A DNA stretch of 54,052 nt from Smittium culicis (Eukaryota; Kickxellomycota; Harpellomycetes; Harpellales; Legeriomycetaceae), in the NCBI GenBank assembly GCA_001970855.1, contig LSSN01000948.1:8115-62166 (forward strand). Reading direction: 5' to 3'. The notes beneath the pieces are model-generated. The model was not told where the DNA came from. It did no database searches and saw only the letters and a list, made by a program, of their open reading frames with translations. Both the position numbers and the translations under genes were made by a program. Shown one piece after another: positions 13,533 to 25,331 of the stretch (position 1 is its first letter; each line of letters opens with the position of its first letter).

Positions 13533-16500
13533 AATAATAAAAAAAAAAGTATGGATGCCTAAAAATGAAGTTTATGTCGAGGCTGAAGAATTTCCAGCGA
13601 ATTCTAAATGTTATACAAAATATACAGCTTTTTCTGTTAGGTAGGTGTGTAGATTAGAAGCTTCGATCGAAATAGAATTATAAGCGAATAAATGAAACAG
13701 TGAAGGCAGAATAAATTGAAGAGTAGAAAAAAAGACGTATGAGGGGAAAATAGGCAGTTTGCATAAAAAATGAAATAAAGTTATTATATTTAAGCCTAGA
13801 ACGTTAAGAAGAGTAGGAATAGGCTTCTTATTTGCTAAAATGCTTAGTGTCGAATATGATTCGATACAAGAATTTTGGCACAAGTATAATTTTTCAAAAA
13901 AAAAAAAAATAATAAACTTTAGATATTTGTTTATAAAAGCTTTTAATTTTTTTGTATATTTAGGAATCTGAGCTTGGTATTTATACCATTTTATAGACGC
14001 TAGAGACTAAAATTTCCAATGCTACAAGTAATAGTATCTGATTTCTTGGAATATAAATATTTTAAAATTTAGCTCTATTGTATGATCTATGTTATAGTAA
14101 AAGTATAATTTAGAAACTAGATAAGGTATCCGCCAACTTTATGCAAAGCCTTACATGTCAATATTATCTAGTTGCTTTGTGAAAGAAAGAATCCAAGAGG
14201 CATGATAAATTATTTTAATTATTTTAATTATTTATAAACGTATTAGATTACATTCCTTGTAATATAAAAACCTTATACCTTTATTCTATTTAATTATTGT
14301 TGTGGTTGTAATTCCTGGGAACTGTCATTGATCTTTGAAAATGTAGTCTATTGAGAAGATTTCAGAAAGATTAAAAAAATAGAGTAAAAAAAAGAGAGAA
14401 AGGTGATTGAAAATGGTTTTTGAAAAAAATTAATTTATGAAAACCTTTGTATTCTATAAACATTGTGAACTTGGGTATTTTCAAAGCGATTAAAAAAGCA
14501 ATTTTATAATTTAAATGTTTTATGCTTATTTAAAGAGGACTATAAAGTATTTTCTTTACTTTGTTTATTGCTTTATGTCATATGAACACAAACCATTAAA
14601 ATTCGCATAGCTATATCTAGATTGCTATTTAAATCACTCTTGTAATTAGTAAATGAGTATAAATAACGCCTTATATGCATATAAATATCCACAAACAAGA
14701 ATTTGGTTATAAAATTTATTTCAAAAGTCTCATCGAAATGTATTTTAATTCTTAATATGAGAAAGGTAATACCACTTGTCTGGAATTAAAGGCAAATGTT
14801 TTTTGTAAAGTAAAAGAAATAAATTCACATAAAAATGGTAAAATGGGTTAAACCTCGGCTATAGTCTAACCAAAAGAAATACATAATAAAATTATAAGGT
14901 GAGAATTGTAACTTTAATTAATTGTAAAATTTGCAAAGTGTTTAGTATATTGTATTTTTTGAATATAAACATTTAGCTATTAAATATATGAGCACATTAT
15001 AGATAGAAACATTTGAGTTAAAATTTCATAAAACTATAAACGGTTTATCAATTTTTTTATTTCTGTCTGAATCCATCCCTCTTTAAAAAATTTAATAAAA
15101 CAATTCAACATAGTTTTTACTTTACCATTCTTATCGGTGCAATATCTTAAAATGCCTAGATAATAAATATTCCGTATTTTGTTTTGTTTTGTTTATATGT
15201 AATATGGTAGGCTAGCATTTGCAGTAAAAAATGAATATAACGTATCCTGGTAAAGTATAATAGAAAATATGAATGGAACCATCCGGAGAATAATTATATC
15301 AAAACCTAGAATACAGATATTGATTCTTAGATGTTTGCTTTCATTAATGTATTAAGCTCTCTGAGACAAGAAAAAAAAATCCAGTAACATATTGCGAATA
15401 TTGCTACATTGAATCCCAATCCTTTTTAGAACGCAGATACAGATAAAGTAAAACTATTGGATAGCTATCGATTTTTACGAATAAAATTATTTGCTGTATT
15501 GATCTTTCAGACCAATACTATATAAGAATTATTGATTTAATGAAATTTTCATAATTTAGTTGGCATAATATATTTATTTCTTTATGACTCGAATGCAATA
15601 ATAGGTCAAATCGCTTTCAATGGACCAAGAAATAATCTAAAGTCATGTGCCTATCAAGAGTTCAAATGGCGACCGCTCAAAGTTGCAAAATTACTTCAAT
15701 TATAGCTCCCAGTTATTCTTTTCTGTAACGAAAAACAATCAGCAGCGCAAAAAGGCGTAAAATTAGTCAGGTTAGTGACTGCATGATAAACAAACAAGTC
15801 TGTTTTGCATTTTGGTCCGAGTAAATGCTTAATGATAAAATACTAACAATTCCTTAACTAATAAAAAAAGCCAAAATTACTGAATTAATTTGTACAGCGA
15901 ATTTATCAGTAGCTAATACACGCAAGAAAAATATAACTTGGAGCGTAATTCAATAATTATATTTATAGTTCTTTGTATGGATTTTGGTTTTTTCCTTGAA
16001 AAATTTTGAGAAATTATTTTTCTACATTCACTAATTCTCAGGATGATACATTTTTTCCTCTTTAAGTAAATGTTTTTAAATATAATTAATTTGTTTCTAT
16101 ATTTAAGAATATTATCGATTCTCTATAAGCATTTATTTGCTACGCAATGTGTATTTGCAAGTATAGATATGCAAAATTAAGGCGAAAAATCAATATTTTC
16201 ACAATGAGGATGGATCATGTGATAGAAGTGATTGTTTATACTTGGCTCCATTCCACTAATGAAATGGCTCGCACAATTTTTAGAAAGCCCACTTTATGCC
16301 CATGACGTCTAATATACATGTGCATATTGTTCAAACTATACTCATTTTTATTTCGCTTCATTAATTGCTGTACAAGTAAATTCAAGCGCAAATTATTGAT
16401 ATAGATTTTACTTGCACAAATATCTTCAATCCCTTTATATATAATTTTACCAAAATTCGTATATTTTTGTTTCTTGTGAACCATAAAGCCAGGTATTTCT

Positions 16501-17375
16501 ATTACATACCCAATTCTATGGACTTAATCGCTATAACATAACAAAACATTTCACACCTAATACCGATACTAAATATCACAATTCAAAATCTAAAAAAAGA
16601 TTTAAAACAAGTTTTTTTTATAAAATTATATAAGTAATTTTTTTTATAAAAATTTAGAACTAGTTTGCTATATAAAATTTTAAATCTAGCTTCTTTTATA
16701 AAATTTTCGCCCAGTATTTCCTATTAATAAAACAGGTTTTTTAATTTTACAAACTTTTATCAATTAAATACAATACGTTTACATACATTTATATATATAC
16801 TTAAATGTACTCGCTGTAAACACATTAATAAAATATAAATCCTATTTCTATTTTACTATCATAGAAGCGTGCACCTATACTACGATAAATTCTTACAACC
16901 CAAAGAGTAGTTAAAAGGTAAAACTTACTAATGATTAAACTTTGTATTTTTTTTGTAAATAGCTATCAAACTAAAAATATTCATCCTTCATTTTTTTTAA
17001 TATTATTCAATTTTAACAAATCAATAAAATTGATACTAATAATTCATACATTTATAATATAAATATAGTAAAAGAAACTATAATATTATCATATGATATA
17101 TAAAAACTATATAAATATTATATCCAGACTATATCTCATACTGAAAATAATAATTCAAAAACAAGCGGTAGAAAAAATCAGCTATTACGGAACAAAACTA
17201 AACTACACATAATTTTTAAATTCCATAATCAAGCATACATAAATATTTATTCAAGAAACTAAAAATTTATAAAACATATCAGTATATCATCTAGAAATTG
17301 TTTTGTAACATCATATAAAGCTTTATATTCTTCATATTTAATTAAACCACAATACTTTAAAACAAATAAATTAAT
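13533..17375. other. Intergenic, no supported gene (3.8 kb)
   Basis: A divergent intergenic region holding the upstream regions of the CSC1-like gene (minus) and the orphan gene at 17376 (plus). Positions 13560-13890 are purine-rich on the plus strand; the reading frame there (13611-13883) is hydrophobic only because its strand is pyrimidine-rich. The reading frame at 16236-16484 has no start context, splice partner or known motif. Around 16590-16720 lies a degenerate tandem-like array (listed separately). No RNA gene was recognised. Confidence 0.55.
16590..16722. repeat. Degenerate A+T tandem-like array
   Basis: Three to four diverged units of about 30-35 nt follow each other, each with a CTAGTTT/CTAGCTT-like or AAGTTTTT start, a T-run and TATAAAATTTT. 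Units begin near 16606, 16634, 16660 and 16686. Copies differ too much for an exact period; it could also be chance in DNA this A+T-rich. Confidence 0.35.
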
Positions 17376-20300
17376 ATGGAAAACGATTTCTATAAAAAAA
17401 AGGAGGCGAATAATCCCACCTTTTATGCGGATGATATGGCTCAAGGTAGCCGCAATAAATCTCAAAAATCAAAAAATAATAATCAAATTGAGCTGTTTAT
17501 TGAGTCAGAGTCGGGTAAGGCTAATCATTCTTCAGCCTGTAGCTCCAACGGTAAGAAATTTTTTCATTATATTAACATAATATCATAAAATATATACTTT
17601 TACTTTATAATTGGAATTGAGATGAGATTATGCACATCTATCGCCATCACATTTTAACTAAATATAACACGCTTTTTTAGTTTTTCAGCAAGGCTATACT
17701 AATTTTGAATGTCTTTATGTATACAAATTATAAAAAAATAGGAGAATGGGAAAGAATATCAAATTTTGACTTGGCATCATTTGGCTCTGACTCTGAAGAA
17801 AATTTTAATAGTGAAAAGACTCCATTAGGAATGGGCGATTCGTGCATAAAGAAAGGCGAGAGAACATGCAAATCTCCAAATTTATGCCGATTTCACTTTC
17901 TTAAAAAAGAAACTCAATATCCCATAAAAAGGTTAAAATCTAAATCGAATAAACCTAGCGGCAGTAACGTCAACAGAAAAGAAATTAAAAACGAAGCTTC
18001 AACAAGCATATTCGATAATATATACTTATCCACGTTCAGCAATGTGGACAGGCTTGTTAGCTTGGGAAAAAGAGGGATTGGGCTTGCATTTGACCAAAGC
18101 TCTGAAATTTTCAGCAAGAAACAGAATCAAAATATGTCCAAGAAAATAACTAAAAACGATAAAGCTGGTCCTAGTAATTTTGGAAATGAATTTAGCAGCA
18201 ATAATACAAAAAAATCTAGTATAACATGCAAAAAGACAGTTCAAAAAGAAGATAAAAACAACGATATCGCCTCATATATTAAAAAACATTCCAACCCTTC
18301 AAGAAATTACACTAATATCTCTGAAATAAACTACAAATCTAAATCGACGTGTGCGCGAAACAATAGGTACCCATTAGACCAAACTGATGGCACAATTGTA
18401 GATTTCATCAGCTCAAATACATCGCCGATATTTTACAACGAATTTGGGAAAAAACGATCCGAATCATGCAGCTTTACCTCAAATTCGCCTATACCCATTG
18501 ATTACAATTGGAACATGTCTCCAAAAAAATTTCCATCTAATAAAAAAAGTAACGCAGCTTTTTTAAAACCTAGTAATGTATTATTGACACAGAACAGCTC
18601 TGAAGAATCAACCTGTAATCAAAAACACAGAGAACACATCCCTATATCATCAATATCGAGCAAAAGCAGGTTAGTGTTCACACAATTAGTAATTATATCT
18701 TATTAAATAGTATTTATTACTTAGTCTACTCTATATTTACGTATAAATTGTATTCGAGTTTATTTATAATTCTAAGTTTCATTATAACAATGATTTAATT
18801 AGTGTGGAAGCGAAGCTTCATTCAAATTATAAGCCGCCACATTCCGGAAGCGAAAGATCGCCAATTAATGGGTCAATATTTAATGCTGACTACTTAGACA
18901 GTTTTATTTTATCAAAATACAATCAAAGTATAGATAGAAGCAAGAGTCATTCATTAGTAAATTTTGATTGCAAGTCAAAAATCAGCGCCATTAATTCAGT
19001 GTACACTAAAAAAATCAACGAGAGGAGCGGCCGGATATTAAGAGAGACAGCTAGCTCTGATAGCAGTCCCAAATTCGGAAGTAAAAATATGATTGGGCGT
19101 AATATGATAATATCAAATCCGAATTCTATCGATGTTCATAATGCAAATAGAATGGATGATTATTCTTTGAGCAGAGAGGAAATGATCAATAATGGCGTTA
19201 GGAACGCAGAATACTACAGGTATATAGATGCAAACTTGGAGATTTATAACTATGAGGCATTGTCTGAGCCAGGCTACATTCCTAGATCAAGCAAAAATAA
19301 TTCTAACATCAGAAAACATGCATTTTGTGAAAACACTAACGCTGATACTAATTTCACACCAAATCTAAGTCGCTATAACAGCGAAATTAAAACGGGATTG
19401 GAATTACCTACTAACGCGGATAATTGTGAAATAAGAAATGAACCTCATGGAGACGTAAATTTTGGAAAGATGGATTGGTACAAGAATGTAACGATTAATA
19501 CGCTTAAGAATAGACCAATAGTGGAAAATAATTCAAACAATGCCATTGTGAGTAGAAAAAACTACATAAATAATATTAATTTACGGAGCCTCAGATTTGG
19601 ACAAGATAGAAACTTTGAATGTGGTTCAAACATGAATATAGAACGAGAAAATTTAGATGTAGGATCTGAGTTTGATATCCAGGATTACGAAGACGTTGAA
19701 ATGAATGAGAGTTTCATGTACCCGTCGTCAATCGAGAAAAAAACAAAGAATTTCCAGCAGCTAAATTCATACTTGAAAAGCGGGGCACCACTAATTCAAA
19801 TATATAGACCGTCTTGTAAGAGGTTGCTAGTGCAGTCGCATGATGAGTATGAAAGTGATAGGAATGAAACTTCTGATTTATCTGGATTGGAAGCAACCAG
19901 TTTTGATGAAAATATGGATACTGATATTAATCAAAGGCATAATGAGCTCAATAATACGTTCGAAGGTGTTGATCAAGATAACGAGTTAACAGGTATTAAT
20001 AGAGGGTCTGGTACGTTTTATTATAAAAACGGCGATTGTGAAGATCTAATAGTACCATCACATATTTCAAAAAAAGTTGAAAACCACAAAGACCAAGATT
20101 CTAAAAATTATAATATATCCATTACCAGCAATGGTAGCACAATGCTTGATTGCGAAAATATAAATGAAAACCAGTGTGAAGAAGGTGGGTTAAAAGATTT
20201 ATCCGAAACAATAGAAGATATCAACATGCGTTATAAACTTGCAAGAGACTCATCAGATACCAATAAAGCATCATTGGAAGCTGTTACAGGCACTAAAGTA

Positions 20301-20981
20301 ACAGTACTGCTCGCTAAAACGCCAATTGAGACGGGGTCTATGAATCCGAACTACCACGCCGTCGAGACAGCGCCTTCGATAAGTATAGAAGCGGCGAGCA
20401 CGAAAGATCACAGTATTTTGGCAGCCGACAGCAAAGAATTTTCAGATAAGCAAGAAAAAAAAGTAAAAATTGTTGAAAAGAATATCAAGATGTTGCGTGA
20501 GCAGTATGAGGCATGCAGCGTGCTGAAGGTAAGGCCTGCCATCGAGCCAAGAGAAAAGGTACGCGAAGGTGAAGCAAGTGCGTGCCATAACAACAACAGC
20601 GGCAGCAGTAGCATCGGTAGTAGAGGAAACGCTGACAATGGAAATAAGGGCGTGGAAACTGTACCCCTAAGAGTTGGATTTATAGGAAATCTGAGTAGCG
20701 GTAGGCTCGGACATGGCATTTTCCAGAGAAATTTTGGAAGTGGGGCAAATTTTATTTTTGGGCCAAGGCCACGCATGCCCGTGAGCGGCAGGAACAGCAG
20801 TGTTGTTGGGGCTAGCATCGATGGCAGCAACAACAGTAACAGCAACAGAAATAGCAACAGTAGCGGCAACAGTAGCAGAAGCAGCTACTACAGTAATAGT
20901 GGTATTAACCATAGCGAAAGTTTTGATATTGACCAGTTTTTACAGCTATGCATTTTGAGCCCATCCAATTTGATCAAGTGA
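17376..20981 (+). CDS. Asn/Ser-rich orphan protein, 1093 aa, function unknown
   Basis: I do not recognise this gene. Three exons join in phase: 17376-17550, 17742-18669, 18803-20981 (introns 191 and 133 nt; donors GTAAGA and GTTAGT, acceptors TAG and TAG). The second intron is well supported by phase; for the first, only the acceptor at 17741 keeps the frame of the long downstream ORF with donor 17551, and this acceptor lacks a pyrimidine tract. The product is hydrophilic, rich in Asn, Ser, Lys and Glu, without membrane segment, signal peptide or known domain. A basic segment (YPIKRLKSKSNKP) could be a nuclear localisation signal. Near the end there is a coiled-coil-prone piece (KKVKIVEKNIKMLREQYE) followed by Gly/Ser/Asn low complexity coded by an AGC/AAC repeat, and a short hydrophobic C-terminus. 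Mostly disordered regulatory or scaffold protein is a guess. Codon use is somewhat less A+T-rich in the last 500 nt. Confidence 0.7.
20817..20897 (+). repeat. AAC/AGC trinucleotide repeat within the orphan CDS
   Basis: Interrupted AGC, AAC and AGT triplets in frame, coding Ser and Asn runs (GSNNSNSNRNSNSSGNSS). Imperfect triplet tract, likely slippage-prone. Confidence 0.8.
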
Positions 20982-21418
20982 GAAACAAAGATAAAAATAA
21001 AATATAGACAGTTGACAAAAAAAATAAAGGAAAGGATCATAAAATCATGGCTTTGTTTGTTTAATAAAACATTTAAGATTATATTTTTATTGTTGTTATT
21101 ATTTATTTATTTATTTATGGCTTTAAAAGAACGTATGAGTAGTATCGATCTTTAAATGTTTATAGAAGCGATTGAAAATCAATCGACGGAGAGTATAGAA
21201 GTGATATGAAATTTATTTTAAAAAGAGAAGAAAGAAATGTAATAAGAAGGTGGGAGAAAACAAAAAACAAAAAATAGAAATTGAGATTTAGATTGAGATT
21301 GAGGTTTAGAGGAAAATGTGATCAACCAAAATATAAAACAAAACAAGGAGGGGGAGGGGAGGGAAGAGGAGGGGAAAATAAGTAACAAATGTATAAAAAA
21401 GAGTAAGAGGGGAAAAGT
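20982..21418. other. Convergent intergenic region with purine-rich tract
   Basis: Lies between the ends of the orphan gene (plus) and RRP4 (minus), so it must hold both 3' ends. AATAAA occurs about 21064. From about 21230 to 21415 the plus strand is strongly purine-rich with G-clusters (GGAGGGGGAGGGGAGGGAAG at 21346-21365). No gene seen. Confidence 0.6.
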
Positions 21419-22572
21419 CTAGTTTTGGCTGATTTGGATTCTGACTTGATCGGCAATCGAGTTAGCGACGCTAAGAGTGAGGATATCTTTGGACTTGAAG
21501 TCTTGGCCTAGTTCATAGCAAGACGTGATGGTCGACTGGTTGATGGTGATGGAGAGCCTGTTGAGAAGGGTGATTGAGTTGGCAACGCGGACGAGCTCTT
21601 CGCGCTCGGTTGACGAGATGGGCAAGTTGGTGTCGCTGTAAAGCTCGTTAATGTCCTTTTCGATCGAGTCGATCGAGTTGTACTTGCGCACAAAAATGAG
21701 GCCGTTTTTGCCGAGAATGGCCTGGACGTTGTTGAAGCCGAAAAGCAAAACATGGTTGCGGGAGCGCACAACCAAGTCGGGGTTGACGCTTACCAGCAAC
21801 CCGCTTTTGAGCTTGCCGTACTCGATGTTTCTTGTGTGCAGGGACAAGGCGCCGTCGCCGAATAGAGCTTGGACTTCGGCAAAGACCAGATCGCCTTCTT
21901 TGAAAAAATGTCTCATCATTAGCTCATCAGATTCGGATTTTCTTCTCTAAAAAAATTAAATTGAATTAAATTAAATAGGCGCATTTAGTTATAGTATCAG
22001 TTTAAAAAGAAAGGAGGCGGGTGGTTGGTTATCAAGGCAAAAATTAAAAAAAATAAACGATACGTACTTGGATTCCTCCAGGTAAATTTATAGAGGATAG
22101 GAGTAAGACAGCGTCCTGCTTGGAGTTGATATCGACCATCCACCGTTTATTGGTAACTCTGGTGATTCTTCCAACGATAGTATCACCGATTTCACCAACA
22201 AAGCGTTGGCCAAAACTCTTTACGGAAATAAGGCGGTTAATTCGCTCGACTGTTCCTGCAACAGAGGCGTATATTTTCCCATCTTCAACAAAAGTGCCAT
22301 GACCCCTTTATTATATATATATATATGTTTTAGGTTATTAACGTTAATATTAGTGTAAATACTAAAAATAAAATATATTTATAAAGTCGAGATTGAAAGG
22401 TGATATAAATGTATAAATGAATTTAATAAAACATAAATTATTGATTAGGAAGGGTGTAAAAGAAAGAAAAAAGTTACTTCATGAAAGAGGGATCGGAAGT
22501 TATTAGAGTTCCAGGAGTAACAATTTTTTTTGCATTGTCGTTACTCGTACTGCCGTCGGCAAGGGAAGCCAT
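21419..22572 (-). CDS. RRP4: Rrp4/EXOSC2, RNA exosome cap subunit
   Basis: Cap subunit of the nuclear and cytoplasmic RNA exosome, which trims 5.8S rRNA 3' ends and degrades RNAs; the cap guides RNA into the barrel. Three exons, 22572-22478, 22305-22068 and 21946-21419, join in phase to 286 aa. Visible marks: N-terminal KIVTPGTLITSDPSFMKGHGTFVEDGK split by intron 1 after the AA of the Lys codon (the TPG..T.....M.GHGT signature of Rrp4), an S1-type domain (GDTIVGRITRVTNKRWMVDI), then DELMMRHFFKEGDLVFAEVQ with SLHTR..YGKL, and a KH-like C-terminal part with ILGKNG. Length fits the family (about 290 aa). Intron 1 ends in an AAG acceptor and intron 2 in TAG. The last exon is clearly less A+T-rich than its surroundings. 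Neighbour TSR3 lies downstream on the same strand. Confidence 0.95.
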
Positions 22573-23123
22573 TTGAGAAATTTAGAATGAAATTTGAGGG
22601 GGTTTGTGTGAATAATAAGGGGAAGAAATGGATTTAGAGCGGTTGATTAAAGGATATGTATCGTGAGAGTTATTGTTTTGAATTCTCGTGTATATTTTTA
22701 TGTATCGAAGGGAGTTCAATTGGATATTTTGAATAGGAGGTATTGTTAAAATTATAATATTTTTGGTGAGTATGATGATTTGGAGGAATTGGGCTTAAAG
22801 AGCAGTAGATATTATTTATTTGGGTATACATACATAAAATTAAAATAATTAGTAGCAAAATCCAGTAAAAACGAAAAAAAAAAAAAAAAAAAAAAAAAAC
22901 TAAATTTTCAGAGGTGAAAACTCATAACAAATCAGATTTCAAAGATCAAATAGTTTTAAAGATTTTAAAAAGCAAGAAATAAGTGAGGAAATTCAAAGCC
23001 AGAATATTATTGGGGAAAGGAATTTAAATAGGGGGGAGCTAAAGTAGTGGGCAGAGATGACTATTCGCTTGCGAGATAAAAAATTAAAGTAAAAAAAAAA
23101 AAGAAGTGAGGGATAATGACGAA
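22573..23123. other. Short intergenic spacer
   Basis: Between the 5' end of RRP4 and the 3' end of TSR3, both on the minus strand. It must hold the RRP4 promoter and the TSR3 3' UTR. A run of 24 A's occurs at about 22876-22899, and purine-rich sequence at 23030-23110. The small reading frame at 22670-22858 is not supported. Confidence 0.6.
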
Positions 23124-24614
23124 TCAGAGCTCGATGGTGTTTCCAAACTTGTCGGTGGCGAATTTCTTGATTGGCGAATCAGGGCCAGAAGACTCGTCGA
23201 TTTGCAAGCTGCCAATGGCATCAGAGATTTCGGTATAGCTGTTGGCGTCTGTGCTTATAGAAGGCTTATTGTTAGATTTAGATTTAGAATAAGATTTAGA
23301 TTGAGCGTTCGAGCCGCTAACAGTATCGGCTTTGTGATCGATATCATCATTAGAATCGTCATCGCTATCATCACTAGAATCGTCATCGCTATCATCACTA
23401 GAATCATCATCGCTGCTTTCGTCGTTAGGCTTGTTGGCATTAAAGCTATTGTCGTCGTCATCGCTGCTAAAGTCGATGTAGTTGGTGGACTTGTTGGCCT
23501 TCCTGTCGCGGGATTCTTGTTCGAGCGAGGCCATGTACTCATTCTGCGCCTGGATGACCTGCTGCGAGCTGGTGCACTTGCTGTACATGTCGAAGAGGTA
23601 CTCGTTGAGCTCCTTGAACGAGTGGCCCCAGCTGAACTTGGCCATGATCGCGTCGCCGTAGCTGTCCAGCTTGCAGATGTACAGCGCTGCCGCTAGCGCT
23701 TCGGCGCAGTTGAGCTTCAATGGCCGCCCGTAATTCACGGGATTCGATGCAACGAGGTATGGCAGCAGCCTGTTGTTTTTCGACTTTATACGGTGGAACG
23801 GAACCTCATCGATCCTGTTCCACGAACAATCAATCGTGCCTACCCCATATGCCAAAATTATGTCCTTATCTGCTGGTGAAACCGTTTGTGTTCCTACTGG
23901 ACTTTATACCAATTTCCACCCACCCACCAAATTCAAAAGCATGATTTTCTCGTTATTAGATTTATTTACTTTAATAATTATAAAACAGGTTAATTGAGTA
24001 TTAGTTACCTCATAACTAGTCCCTGGAACGATTGGGAGAGTCTGAGCTCAGTTATTATTCCCATTCTTTCGAGTTTTCTGCCAGAACAGCGTTTTGGATC
24101 GCAGTGATCAAAATCCCACATCGTCACAGGGATAGGAAGCTTCTCTAAAATTTTATTATTTTTTATATTTATACAAAATTATAAAAACTGCAGTGAATAT
24201 TGAACTTGAGCAACTAATAGCTAAATAAAAAAAAAAGGGGTAAGTGTTTACCATGCTTAGAGTTACTCTCGGTATCGCTTAAATCTCTAAAATCAAAGTT
24301 TAGTAAAAAAAAAAAATAAATATAATGTTTAAATAACTCGTGGATAATCAGTTGTTGATGAATTGCATGTGATTGCGAATAAGGTATAAACTAACTATGA
24401 TATTTCTCCGTATGCATATATGTGAGTTTTTTTTTTAGAGTTTTGAAATAGAAAATATTTTCTTAAAAGTTTGTGTGGCTTTATAAAGTGTGGTTTTAAA
24501 TGTAGGAGGGGCTTACAATTCGGTATGTTTCGAGTCCTGACCCCAGTTCTTATATTTTCGGGATACGTTGTCTCGTCTGCCGCCACCGTGTCCGCCGTAC
24601 TTCCCTTTCGCCAT
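23124..24614 (-). CDS. TSR3: Tsr3, 18S rRNA aminocarboxypropyltransferase
   Basis: Transfers the aminocarboxypropyl group of S-adenosylmethionine to the hypermodified m1acp3-pseudouridine of 18S rRNA, a late 40S maturation step. Four exons, 24614-24517, 24286-24252, 24144-24009 and 23901-23124, join in phase to 348 aa. Family blocks in order: basic Gly/Arg N-terminus, [36 protein letters not shown] (split by intron 3), [33 protein letters not shown], and [14 protein letters not shown] with QAQNEY. Exon 2 is only 35 nt. The catalytic core ends near residue 245; after it comes an acidic Asp/Ser repeat tail, as in several fungal orthologues. The core is strongly conserved, so the identity is secure. 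Introns 2 and 3 are both 107 nt. Confidence 0.95.
23352..23420 (-). repeat. 24-nt tandem repeat coding acidic Asp/Ser tail of Tsr3
   Basis: Units starting at 23352, 23376 and 23400 (plus-strand coordinates) repeat with a period of 24 nt; the first two are identical and the third diverges. On the minus strand they code [12 protein letters not shown] octapeptides. Confidence 0.85.
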
Positions 24615-25331
24615 TTTTATGTCTTGATTATAAAATTATAGGCAGGTTATTTGTAAATGTAAGACTTATATATGTACAATTATACGTATGAATATTTTTT
24701 TGTTTTATTTTATTTTTTTGAAGCCTAAAGTTTATTTAAAAATGCTCTCAAAACCCCTTTTTTTTAGAATTGATTTATCTATTTCTGATTCTGTGTAAAT
24801 TTTTCTTGGTCGATAAATATACTTGCTGACCAATTCTGCTCCCCCAATAAAAAAAATAAAAAAATTTTTTTTATTAACCCTTTCACGGGCGGTAGACTAT
24901 TTTTGACCCACCAGATATAGCCAACAGCAGTCAATTAAAATTCTAAAATTCCGAGGTCTTGAGAATTATTGGAATATTGTAAAATCAAATCAAATGATAA
25001 ACTTGCTCATAATTCACAATCGTATCATTAAATTGAATTGTTTAAAGAGTATTGAACAGGAAAGGGTTAAATAAAAATAGAAAAAGTAAAGATAAAGTAG
25101 AATAAAATAAATTAAGGTTCTTATTCGCTATAAAAAGCCGTCATTATTCGTAAATAGATATGAAATAGGAAGGAGCATTAATTGGGAAAAGTTAGAAGCT
25201 GTTATTTATTAGAAATAGTCAAAAACTAGAAAAAATAATAAGCAATATACTTGTATGAGAACTACAATAAAAGTAAAATGGGGTCAGAAATTAGGTATTG
25301 CTTATAGTGGTTGATGTAAGGGAGAATTTAG
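24615..25331. other. Intergenic region carrying a MITE
   Basis: Upstream region of TSR3 and downstream region of the Mpo1-like gene, both on the minus strand. Apart from the TTAA-flanked element at 24874-25070 nothing gene-like is seen. Confidence 0.6.
24874..25070 (+). mobile_element. piggyBac-type MITE, copy 1 (197 bp)
   Basis: Non-autonomous element with no coding capacity. It is bounded by TTAA on both sides and the ends are inverted: TTAACCCTTTC at the left, GAAAGGGTTAA at the right. A TTAA target duplication plus CCC/GGG ends is the established signature of the piggyBac superfamily. Internal blocks TAGACT, TATAGCC and TTCCGAG lie 19, 42 and 75 nt from the left boundary, exactly as in the inverted copy at 42127-42321. 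No transposase is seen in the window. Confidence 0.8.

Noticed and set aside
13611..13883. 90-codon hydrophobic frame upstream of the Csc1-like gene
   Set aside because: Explained by pyrimidine-rich upstream DNA; no family resemblance and no plausible splice partner.
16236..16484. 82-codon frame with basic composition
   Set aside because: No recognised domain, no flanking exons in phase, isolated in A+T-rich DNA. Could be a relic but not supportable.
20408..20912. Two open frames antisense to the orphan gene (Leu- or Val-rich)
   Set aside because: Shadows of the AGC/AAC repeat and surrounding codons of the plus-strand gene.
23106..23696. 196-codon plus-strand frame opposite TSR3
   Set aside because: Antisense shadow of the conserved TSR3 last exon; its Ile/Val/Arg repeats arise from the Asp/Ser codons.
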